A DNA stretch of 47,635 bases from Campylobacter jejuni subsp. jejuni 414. Its GTDB lineage: Bacteria > Campylobacterota > Campylobacteria > Campylobacterales > Campylobacteraceae. Of this stretch, positions 1 through 7,166 are shown piece after piece. The stretch covers positions 138,127 through 185,761 of the forward strand of contig CM000855.1 in the NCBI GenBank assembly GCA_000163995.1, written 5' to 3'. Numbering within the stretch: the stretch's first letter is position 1; every line of letters begins with the position of its first letter. Below the pieces are notes generated by a model. It worked only from the letters and a program-made list of their open reading frames with translations, did not search any database and had not been told where the DNA came from. A program made the translations under genes and the position numbers.

Positions 1-855
1 ATACACGGGAGCTTCTATTTGACTTACTGGCTCTCCAATACAAGCAGTATAAATCCCAGAAACTTTTGTACACACGCCAAACATTTCATTACCATCTTGG
101 ATTCTCATATATTCAAAAGGTTCAAAATTTTCTTTAGTTTTTGCAATATTTGCAATATTACTAATATCATAATCTTGTTGTAACAGAGTTTTATCTGTAG
201 AAACAAATACTTTATTTTGTCCATCAAATACAAAAGTTCTACCTGGTAAATTTTCAAATTCTGCTTGTAAATCTGTAACAAGAACATCTATCGCTAACAC
301 ACCTAAGAATTTACCGTCTTTATGAAGAGGGATAGAGTATGTAAAGCAAGGTAAATTTGTAGTTGCATCTATATAAGATGGAGTAATATAAAGCTTGTTT
401 GTTTTTACTGCTTCTATGTAATACTCTCTTGTTCTAGCATCATAATTATCAGCTTTTCCATAAAGTCCGAAATCTTGGTTTTTAGCATCAGAATCTCGAT
501 CACTTACAATTAATTCTCCGTTTGGTTGAGCTATATAAACTGCTAAAAATCTTCCAGCATCTCTAAAATCCTTTAAATCTTGTCCAACAACACGCATTAA
601 ATCTTCTTGATTGTCTAAATTTTGTACAGGATGTCTTAAAATACTTTTAGCTAAACTTTCAACAGCTAAAGAATTCCTAGCTTGAAAAGACTCCACAGAA
701 TTTCTAGACGTTTTAACATAGTTTTTTTCAGCTTGTAAAACTTCATGGAAAATTACTTGCTTTACAAATATAAATGTTACAATACCTAAAATTACCAAAC
801 ACACTATAGCAATTAAATTTGCAATCAGTGCAACCTTAACTTTTACGCTTTTCAT
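1..855 (-). CDS. tlp2: Methyl-accepting chemotaxis protein, N-terminal part (Tlp2-like), cut by window edge
   Basis: Reading the minus strand from an ATG at 853-855 gives 285 open codons that run off position 1, so the signalling half is outside the window. The protein starts MKSVKVKVALIANL. One membrane segment lies at about residues 8-30, followed by a long periplasmic region with dCache features: an R-x-YY motif (DARTREYY) and a GVLAIDV strand. This is the ligand-binding half of a transducer-like protein that passes chemical signals to CheA/CheW. A good ribosome site (AAGGAG, 868-873) precedes the ATG. Position beside the divergent zinc operon matches Cj0144 (Tlp2) of C. jejuni. The Tlp2/3/4 proteins share their signalling domains, so naming rests on neighbours and the sensory half. 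Receptor call firm, exact name less so. Confidence 0.85.
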   Translation of the reverse strand, partial: MKSVKVKVALIANLIAIVCLVILGIVTFIFVKQVIFHEVLQAEKNYVKTSRNSVESFQARNSLAVESLAKSILRHPVQNLDNQEDLMRVVGQDLKDFRDAGRFLAVYIAQPNGELIVSDRDSDAKNQDFGLYGKADNYDARTREYYIEAVKTNKLYITPSYIDATTNLPCFTYSIPLHKDGKFLGVLAIDVLVTDLQAEFENLPGRTFVFDGQNKVFVSTDKTLLQQDYDISNIANIAKTKENFEPFEYMRIQDGNEMFGVCTKVSGIYTACIGEPVSQIEAPVY

Positions 856-890
856 AAAATATAACACTCCTTGAATTTAATATTAATTTA

Positions 891-904
891 TTAGGCATAC
901 CTAA
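891..904. promoter_or_regulatory. Inverted repeat TTAGG-N4-CCTAA in the chemoreceptor leader
   Basis: Five-base arms (891-895 and 900-904) are separated by CATA. The repeat lies between the likely -10 box of the chemoreceptor gene and its ribosome site, about where transcription would start. It could be an operator or a small 5' hairpin. No regulator can be assigned from sequence. Confidence 0.35.
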
Positions 905-916
905 AATATTTTCGGA

Positions 917-922
917 ATTATA
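917..922 (-). promoter_or_regulatory. -10 box (TATAAT) of the chemoreceptor gene
   Basis: The minus strand reads TATAAT here, about 62 bases upstream of the ATG at 855, in very AT-rich DNA typical of Campylobacter sigma-70 promoters, which rely on the -10 and upstream T/A periodicity more than a -35. Inferred from sequence only. Confidence 0.45.
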
Positions 923-1030
923 AATAAAAATTTTAAATTTTTGCTTAATGATATAAAAATGATAAAAAAATTTTATTTAAATTATATTGATTATTTTATT
1001 TTGAAGTAATATTATCTCAAAAATTTCATG

Positions 1031-1044
1031 TATTAAGCTTAATA
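1031..1044. promoter_or_regulatory. 14-bp perfect palindrome at the znuA promoter (possible operator)
   Basis: TATTAAGCTTAATA is identical to its reverse complement. It ends 5 bases upstream of the TATAAT at 1049-1054, so a bound protein would cover the -35/spacer region. Next to a zinc uptake operon this suggests a metal-responsive operator of Fur/Zur type, but it is not a textbook Fur box and no regulator is encoded in the window. Confidence 0.4.
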
Positions 1045-1048
1045 TCGT

Positions 1049-1054
1049 TATAAT
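1049..1054 (+). promoter_or_regulatory. -10 box (TATAAT) of the znuACB operon
   Basis: A consensus TATAAT lies 32 bases before the TTG start of znuA, with an AAGGA ribosome site at 1076-1080 in between. It is the only consensus -10 on this strand in the divergent intergenic region. Confidence 0.6.
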
Positions 1055-1086
1055 TTGAAATAAATTTATATTATTAAGGAAATATC

Positions 1087-1956
1087 TTGAAAAAAATTAT
1101 ATTATTTATCTTATCTTTAGGGATATTTTATACTTTCACACAAGCTAAAAATTTAGAGCAAGATCAAAATACTAGCAACAGTTTAGTTAGTGTTAGTATA
1201 GCACCTCAAGCATTTTTTGTTAAAAAAATAGCTGCAGATACTCTAAATGTCAATGTAATTTTACCTCCAAACAGCGATGAACATAATTTTGAATTTAAAC
1301 CAAATATTATGAAAAAACTTGAAAAAAGCGATATTTATTTCACTATAGGCTTAGAATTTGAAAAAGTTTTTATAGATAAATTCAAACAAAATTTTCCAAA
1401 ACTTCAAGTTGTAAATATGCAAAAAAATATAGCTTTGATTCAAACCCATGATGAACATGAACACTCTCATGAACACTTTGATCCTCACACTTGGTTAGAT
1501 CCTATTTTAGTCCAAACCATGGCTTTAAATATTTACAATGCTTTAATTCAAAAATATCCACAAAATAAAAATTTATATAAACAAAATTTAGATCAATTTT
1601 TAGCAGATTTAGATAGTTTAAATTTACAAATTGCATCAAAATTAGAAAAATTAAAAAACAGAGAATTTGTGGTTTATCACCCTTCTTGGACATATTTTGC
1701 AAAACGCTATAATCTTACGCAAATTCCTATAGAAATTTTAGGTAAAGAACCAAAAAGCAAAGATTTACAAAACCTTATTACTCTAATGAAAAACAAAAAC
1801 TTAAAGGTCATTTTTGTTCAAAATGGTTTCCCTGAAAATGCAGCAAAAACACTCGCTAAAGAATGTGATGCAAAAATTTATAAAATAGATCATTTATCTT
1901 ATGATTGGAAAAATGAACTTTTAAAAACAGCTGATGCCTTTTCTCATAATTTATAA
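1087..1956 (+). CDS. znuA: Zinc ABC transporter, periplasmic zinc-binding protein ZnuA
   Basis: This is a 289-aa cluster A-I metal-binding lipoprotein/SBP family member that captures zinc in the periplasm and hands it to the ZnuB permease. A signal peptide spans about residues 1-20. Metal ligands of the family are visible: His66 (DEHNF), His134 (DPHTW), His198 (YHPSW) and a late Asp near 273. A His-rich loop, HDEHEHSHEH (121-130), is typical of zinc rather than manganese members. The start is a TTG at 1087 chosen because AAGGA lies 6 bases upstream and the signal peptide begins there. It is first in an operon with the ATPase and permease. Corresponds to Cj0143c. Confidence 0.93.
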   Translation: MKKIILFILSLGIFYTFTQAKNLEQDQNTSNSLVSVSIAPQAFFVKKIAADTLNVNVILPPNSDEHNFEFKPNIMKKLEKSDIYFTIGLEFEKVFIDKFKQNFPKLQVVNMQKNIALIQTHDEHEHSHEHFDPHTWLDPILVQTMALNIYNALIQKYPQNKNLYKQNLDQFLADLDSLNLQIASKLEKLKNREFVVYHPSWTYFAKRYNLTQIPIEILGKEPKSKDLQNLITLMKNKNLKVIFVQNGFPENAAKTLAKECDAKIYKIDHLSYDWKNELLKTADAFSHNL

Positions 1957-1968
1957 TCAGGTGTTTTG

Positions 1969-2778
1969 ATGCTTTTTTTTGAAATTTCTAATCTCAACTA
2001 CGCTTACGGAAATGAAATCATCTTAAAAAACATCAATCTTAGCTATGACAATAAAGACTTTCTCTCGATCATAGGTCCAAATGGTGCAGGGAAATCAACC
2101 CTTGTAAAACTTATCTTAGGACTTTTAAAATCCAAAAACGAAATCGATTTTAAAGATCTTCAAAGAAAAGAAATAGGCTATGTTCCCCAACATACTCTAG
2201 CCAATCCTAATTTTTGTCCAAGAGTATTTGAAATCGTTCTTATGGGACTTGTCAGTAAAAAAATTTTTGGTTTTTATAACAAAGAAGACAAAGAAAAAGC
2301 AATGCAAGCTTTAAAAAGTGTAGGAATGGAAAAATTTTGGAATAAAACGATTGATTCTTTAAGCGGGGGACAAAGACAACGCGTTTTTATCGCAAGAGCT
2401 TTAGCTAGTGAGTGCAAAATGCTTATTTTAGATGAACCTACAGCAAGTGTTGATAGTAAGTCCGCTATACAAATTTTTGAACTTTTAAGTTCCTTGCACC
2501 AAAAAGGTATGGGAATTTTACTCATCTGCCATGATATTAACCTTGTGCTAGCTTATAGCAATAAAATTGCACATTTAAACAAAGAACTTTTCTTGCACAC
2601 CAATACAAAAGAAAAAGAAAAAAGTTCATTTTTAAAACATTTATACGAAAATCATTCTCATTTTTGCGATGTAGAAATGAGTTTAAATGCTTGTTTTTGT
2701 GATGAAGAAAATTGCGATAGCAAAAAATTATGCGAACAAGAATTTACAAGAAGAAAATTTAAAAAAAACAGAATTTAA
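1969..2778 (+). CDS. znuC: Zinc ABC transporter ATP-binding protein ZnuC, with Cys/His-rich tail
   Basis: ATPase subunit that powers zinc import through ZnuB. Counting from an upstream TTG at 1966 (the ATG at 1969 is residue 2 and the likelier start), Walker A GPNGAGKST is at 37-45, the Q-loop Gln at 75, signature LSGGQ at 132-136, Walker B LILDE at 153-157 and the H-loop His at 189. All ATPase motifs are intact. It starts 12 bases after the znuA stop. The last ~45 residues are unusual: HSHFC followed by four more cysteines (CFC, C250, C256) and a basic end, a possible metal-binding extension. Corresponds to Cj0142c. Confidence 0.93.
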   Translation: MLFFEISNLNYAYGNEIILKNINLSYDNKDFLSIIGPNGAGKSTLVKLILGLLKSKNEIDFKDLQRKEIGYVPQHTLANPNFCPRVFEIVLMGLVSKKIFGFYNKEDKEKAMQALKSVGMEKFWNKTIDSLSGGQRQRVFIARALASECKMLILDEPTASVDSKSAIQIFELLSSLHQKGMGILLICHDINLVLAYSNKIAHLNKELFLHTNTKEKEKSSFLKHLYENHSHFCDVEMSLNACFCDEENCDSKKLCEQEFTRRKFKKNRI

Positions 2779-2816
2779 AAAAGAAAATTTTTGTTTAAAA
2801 TTTTCAAAGGAAAATA

Positions 2817-3620
2817 ATGCTTGAAATTTTAAATTTCACCTTTTTTCAAAACGCTTTATTGGGAGCAATTTTAGTCAGTATAGCTTGTGGGATCATAGGC
2901 ACTTTGGTGATGATAAATCGCCTTTTTTCTATGGCTGGAGGTATAACACATGGGGCTTTTGGTGGTATAGGTATAGCTTTTTATTTCTCTTTGCCTATTT
3001 TATTAAGCACGGGGATATTTACTTTATTTTTGGCTTTTTTAGTAGCTTTTTTAGCTAAACGCTATGAACACAGAAGTGATAGTATTATCGCTGTAATCTG
3101 GGCTTTTGGAATGGCTGTTGGGATTATTTTAATCGATTTAAGCCCTAGTTATAACACAGATTTAATGGCTTATCTTTTTGGGAGCATTTTAGCTGTAGGA
3201 ACGCAAGATTTATGGCTTATGGCTTTGGTTGATGGCGTAGTAGTGCTTTTGATCTTTTTATTTTATAGACAATTTGAAGCATTAAGCTTTGATGCGGAAT
3301 TTGCAAAAGTTCGTGGTATCAATACAAGTTTTTTTCATTATCTTTTAATCGCCCTTATGGCTTTTTGTATAGTTATTTCCATACGCCTTGTAGGGCTTAT
3401 TTTAGTTATGGCTTTACTTAGTATCCCAAGCTTTATTGCTGAAAATTTTACTAAAAGGCTTGGCTTTATCATGATTTTGGCAAGTTTTTTAAGTATGATT
3501 TTTTGTGTTTTAGGGCTTATACTTAGCTATTATCTTAATCTCTCAAGCGGTGCTTGCATCATAGCTGTAGCTTGCTTTGGTTTTTTAATGCATTTGATAG
3601 GCAAATTTTTAAAAAGGTAA
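2817..3620 (+). CDS. znuB: Zinc ABC transporter permease ZnuB
   Basis: A 267-aa ABC-3 family integral membrane protein with about eight hydrophobic segments, forming the zinc channel of the ZnuABC importer in the inner membrane. Family features include the GGITHGAFGG segment near residues 41-50, the VRGIN motif in the cytoplasmic coupling region, and the RLVGLILVMALLSIP stretch. The ATG at 2817 follows AAAGGA by a few bases. It is separated from znuC by 38 bases and ends at a hairpin terminator (3619-3645), so it closes the operon. Corresponds to Cj0141c. Confidence 0.93.
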   Translation: MLEILNFTFFQNALLGAILVSIACGIIGTLVMINRLFSMAGGITHGAFGGIGIAFYFSLPILLSTGIFTLFLAFLVAFLAKRYEHRSDSIIAVIWAFGMAVGIILIDLSPSYNTDLMAYLFGSILAVGTQDLWLMALVDGVVVLLIFLFYRQFEALSFDAEFAKVRGINTSFFHYLLIALMAFCIVISIRLVGLILVMALLSIPSFIAENFTKRLGFIMILASFLSMIFCVLGLILSYYLNLSSGACIIAVACFGFLMHLIGKFLKR

Positions 3621-4934
3621 AGGTGCAAAACACACTTGCACTTTTATATCTTTTTGCCCTTGTTCTTTAAAATACAAATGCTCGCTTGCTTTAAAAACAA
3701 AAAATTTTTCTGCAATTTTTCTTTGTAAATCTTGAGTTTTTTCACATAAAGGATACACAAGTTTAATATCATAAATTTTAAATTTGCAAGCATAAGCAAA
3801 CATTTAATACAAATCGCTTTGTGCTATACCCTGTTTTTTCTCATCTTCACTATCATTTGGAATTTTCCATTTGGTATCTAGGATCATTTTATTTTTTATA
3901 TATAAATCAGGCTTTAACATGAAACAATTTTCATCATTTTTTGAGATTAGATACTTTCCATTGTTTTGGACTTTAATATCTTGAGTTGGATTTACTTTTT
4001 TTAGCATATAAGCTACATAATCTTCAAAAATTTTCTCCATAGGAAAAAGCAAAGCAAAAGCTTCATTTTTACCATGATAAGGCATAAAGCTTTCATTTTT
4101 TAAGAAAATTTTACACCACAAAAGTAAGTTTTTATAATAATCAAAATGTCTTGAAATTTTATAGCTAAAATCTTTTTCATAATTTTTAGAAAATTCCACC
4201 TCATCAAGCACTTGCAAGGATTTTATGAGTCTAAATTTATTCAAACTTGTTTTTGATTTTAAAAAATTTAGCGTTGATTTTATCAAACGATTGGGTGCTA
4301 TATCTAAAACAAACTCATCACTGCTTGTAAAAAATCTTTCTTTGTGTATCAAATTTTGCTTGATATGCTCGTTAAATAGTAATTTTCCCTTTAAAAAAGC
4401 CCTATTTTCTTCGCAACTTAGATAAGATCTCATCAAGCCTTTTTTATACACGCTATCAAATTCATCTAAAAACATAGTGATAAACACTTCAAATAAAGGA
4501 ATTTTAGAACTTTGCAAAGATGAAATTTGCGACTTTTTAAAGGGAGAATTTTTTAAAGTTTTTAGCAAATTGATTAAAAGATTTTTAGGATCAAATTTAA
4601 AATTTTCTTCATAAAATTCATCATTTTTAAAATTTTGACTTAAATCATACCACTTTTTTAATTTTTCTTTATCATGCCTCGAACAACCCTCTTCTAACTT
4701 GTAGCTTTCTAAATTTGTACATTTTGGTAAAATTTCCAAAACTCCGCTTTTAGTTTGGATAATGCCTACATAATTTTTAGCTTTTAAGGTATTTTTGTTT
4801 TTAAAGCCTAGAAGATTTTCATTATTTTTTGCAAAGTCTTCTAGCTCTTTGTAAAACCTTTCAGCCTTTTCTTTTAAATCTTCTTTAGAAAATGCTTGGT
4901 GTTCGATAATAGAAAAGGTGTTATTCTTTATCAT
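3609..4934 (-). pseudogene. mcrC: McrC-like restriction component, split by an in-frame stop
   Basis: McrC partners the McrB GTPase and supplies the PD-(D/E)xK nuclease that cuts modified DNA. The 376-aa reading frame (3804-4934) carries the nuclease core near its end: KPD at 341-343 and DTK at 353-355 (Asp343, Asp353, Lys355). A TAA at 3804-3806 interrupts it right after GIAQSDLY. The same frame then continues without shift for 64 residues, MFAYACKFK onward, which reads as the normal McrC C-terminus in which a Gln (CAA) usually fills the stop position. A C-to-T change would explain it. The start overlaps the mcrB remnant by 14 bases. Corresponds to Cj0140. Truncated McrC would lose the helix after the active site. 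Confidence 0.75.
3619..3645 (+). terminator. Rho-independent terminator of the znu operon
   Basis: A 10-bp stem (3619-3628 with 3636-3645, one G-T pair) with a 7-base loop begins at the end of znuB and is followed by T-rich sequence up to 3655. It also covers the end of the convergent mcrC reading frame, so the two transcripts meet here. Confidence 0.65.
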
Positions 4935-6265
4935 TATTTATTTTATTTCTATCGTCATAAATCGCTTGATATGTTTCTATATTATCCCAAATTTCATTAT
5001 CAAACGGAGCAATCTTATAAATATTTCTCTCGCTATCAATATTATCTAAATTTTTTATTTTTTTATGAATTTTTCACCACTATAAGGCAAAGTTACTTTT
5101 AACTCTTCTTTTTCACCTATCCTTTTGCTAGGTTCTATCCAAGGTTATAAGCTCACCAAAAATCTTACTTACATTACCACGATTGATTTCATCAATGATT
5201 ATTATATAAGGTAAATTTGTTTTTCATCTTTTTCTTTATAATCTTCTAAACCTTGTGATTTTAAATAATTTAAGATAGCTTTAACATATGCTGAATTATA
5301 TATTTCATTTATACTAGAAGTTTTATATAATTTTTCTATATTATCTATGCTTACTGGATAATCTTTATGATTTTTACTCATATTATCAAATTTAATTCTA
5401 AATGTTTTTCCACCTCTGTATTGAATAGAATATTTTGTATTTGGCAATTGAAAATATTTTTCAAGATTATCACCATTTTCTTTTGCTTTTTCTTTCAAAC
5501 TATCTATATAAAAATTAAAACTTTTGATACTATCTCTATTTTCTAAAGCTTTATCTATGATAAGTTTTTCCTGTTCCTGGAGGCCCATAGAGAATTTGGT
5601 TTAAAGGTGGGTTTTTATTTTCACTTAGTATCTTTTCATTTTCAAAATACTGCTCTTTGTAATTTTTTTCATTTTCCATTGACTTAATTGCACTAAGATT
5701 TAAGTTGCTCAATATATCTTCAAACAATGGTTTAGCATACAAATCATCTTCATTTTTACCTAAAACACTATATTCTAAAAACCTATTTAAAGAATATGGT
5801 CTAACAGTATCAACACTCGCTACAACTTCTATCTTTTGATTTTTTATTTCTACTTTAAATTCTTTCTCACCACCTCTTGTCTTTAAATACTTAACCCCAT
5901 CATTTGAAATATATTGTTTGCAAGCATTGACATATTTTACAAATTCTAAATAATGAGAATTAATGCAGGCATGCCGGGCGGCCATTGCCACTTTTATTGT
6001 TATATTCTTGTAATAGTCTATTTTTTAATTCAAATAACAAATTTTCTAAAACTTCTATAGAATTTATTTGAAATGTATCAAAATCATCCCTATTGATAAT
6101 ATTTAATCTTTTGCATTACTTTAATTACATATTTTGTAGATTTGATATATTGATCAAATTTCTTTACTCTTTTTCCAAAAATGTTCTAAAAATTTTCTCG
6201 TTTGAATTTTCAATTTGTGCTTGTATTTTATTTCCATTTGAAAAGTGAAATTCAACAACATTCAT
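4921..6265 (-). pseudogene. mcrB: McrB-like AAA+ GTPase, heavily decayed
   Basis: Pieces of one McrB-family gene lie in order but different frames. It starts with ATG at 6263-6265 after AAAAGGAA. A shift follows near RTFLEKE. An apparent 4-base duplication (TGCC-TGC, about 5966-5973) breaks the segment before INSHYLEF. The Walker A LYGPPGTGKT is at the end of the 5551-5991 frame and is followed by a shift. A Walker B-like IIIDEINRGN block sits near 5165-5190 in another frame, and a further shift follows ELITL. The region between PYSGEKF and the last ~45 residues (KIAPFDNEIWDN) is missing, so most of the AAA+ lid is deleted. GTP-dependent translocation is certainly lost. Corresponds to Cj0139. 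Confidence 0.75.
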
Positions 6266-6345
6266 ACTATTTTCCTTTTAATCTACAAATACAAAAATTT
6301 TATAGTTTTTTGTATTTATATTTAATTTTAATTATATAAAAGATA

Positions 6346-6375
6346 GGTAAAAATTTAAAAATCTAAATTTTTACC
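6346..6375 (-). terminator. Perfect 12-bp inverted repeat ending the rimP operon
   Basis: The arms 6346-6357 and 6364-6375 are exact complements around a 6-base loop. On the minus strand the hairpin overlaps the rimP stop codon and is followed by T-rich sequence. It separates the long housekeeping operon from the mcrB remnant. Confidence 0.65.
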
Positions 6376-6814
6376 ATATGATGAAGGTTCTAGCTTTTTT
6401 TATATCACTAAATTTTAAAGTAGTTTTTTCTTGATTTTCTAAATTTTCTAAAATGATGTTTTCATCCTCTACGCTCATGATTTTTGCTTCAATTTTTTCT
6501 TTTTCATTGGTTGTGATTTTTACAAGTTCACCTATGCTTTTTGCAAAGTGTTCTATCTTACCAAGCTTTCTTTCAAGTCCTGGTGAAGATACTTCTAAAA
6601 AATACTCCCCATTTACAGGTGGCTCTACATCAAAAATAGGAGATAAAATTTCACTAAGTCTTGCACAATCATCTAAATTTACACCCACTCTTTGGCCCTT
6701 TTCATCTAAAGGTTTCATCACGAAAACACGGTAAATTTTCTTGCCATTTTCACTGGTTAATTCGCTATCATAAAGCTCCAAATTTGCTTCTTTGCAAAGG
6801 GCTTCAAGATTCAT
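6371..6814 (-). CDS. rimP: Ribosome maturation factor RimP
   Basis: A 147-aa RimP (YhbC) family protein needed for 30S subunit maturation. The N-terminal domain has VEPPVNGEYFLEVSSPG, the family signature (usually D-x-Y-x-L-E-V-S-S-P-G) followed by LERKL. The C-terminal SH3-like domain ends ...DIKKARTF. The gene overlaps rbfA by 11 bases and is last of the thrB-ylxR-infB-rbfA-rimP run, a common bacterial grouping of initiation and 30S assembly factors. Confidence 0.92.
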   Translation of the reverse strand: MNLEALCKEANLELYDSELTSENGKKIYRVFVMKPLDEKGQRVGVNLDDCARLSEILSPIFDVEPPVNGEYFLEVSSPGLERKLGKIEHFAKSIGELVKITTNEKEKIEAKIMSVEDENIILENLENQEKTTLKFSDIKKARTFIIW

Positions 6815-7166
6815 TTTTTTCCTTTTTTATTTTTTCAAAAAGTGCGTCCATATGGTTTTGATACTCAAGCCTGTCATCAAATTTAAAGTGAAAATTCGGA
6901 CACCTATACCAACCCTGCTCACTCATGCAGTAATTTTGCAAAGCCTTGCTTGCTTTTTTTAAAGAGGATAAAATTTTTTCTTGCTCATGAACATTAAAAA
7001 ACATCTTATCAAGATACACAAAAGCATCGTATCTACCCTTTTTACACTCCACATCAACCACACAAAGATTTTTCAAATTTTCATCATCTAAATTTGCCAA
7101 AGCTTCAGGAATCAGCTCTTTTAAAATACTTTCTGTGCGTAGTTTTTTAATCTCACTTGGATTCAT
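6804..7166 (-). CDS. rbfA: 30S ribosome-binding factor RbfA
   Basis: A 120-aa KH-fold protein that binds the 16S rRNA 5' helix during late 30S assembly. The RTESILKEL start and the [17 protein letters not shown] strand fit the family. At the C-terminal end, [15 protein letters not shown] is the usual P-x-L-x-F-x-x-D segment. It overlaps infB by 4 bases (ATG within the infB end) and rimP by 11, indicating coupled translation. Confidence 0.9.
   Translation of the reverse strand: MNPSEIKKLRTESILKELIPEALANLDDENLKNLCVVDVECKKGRYDAFVYLDKMFFNVHEQEKILSSLKKASKALQNYCMSEQGWYRCPNFHFKFDDRLEYQNHMDALFEKIKKEKNES

Noticed and set aside
3609-3803. Separate 64-aa gene
   Set aside because: It is in frame with mcrC directly after the TAA and reads as the McrC C-terminus.
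5964-5989. GC-rich stretch resembling a cloning polylinker (GCATGCCTGCA)
   Set aside because: The bases fit native McrB coding (GRPAC then INSHY) with a 4-base duplication, so foreign vector sequence is not needed to explain them.
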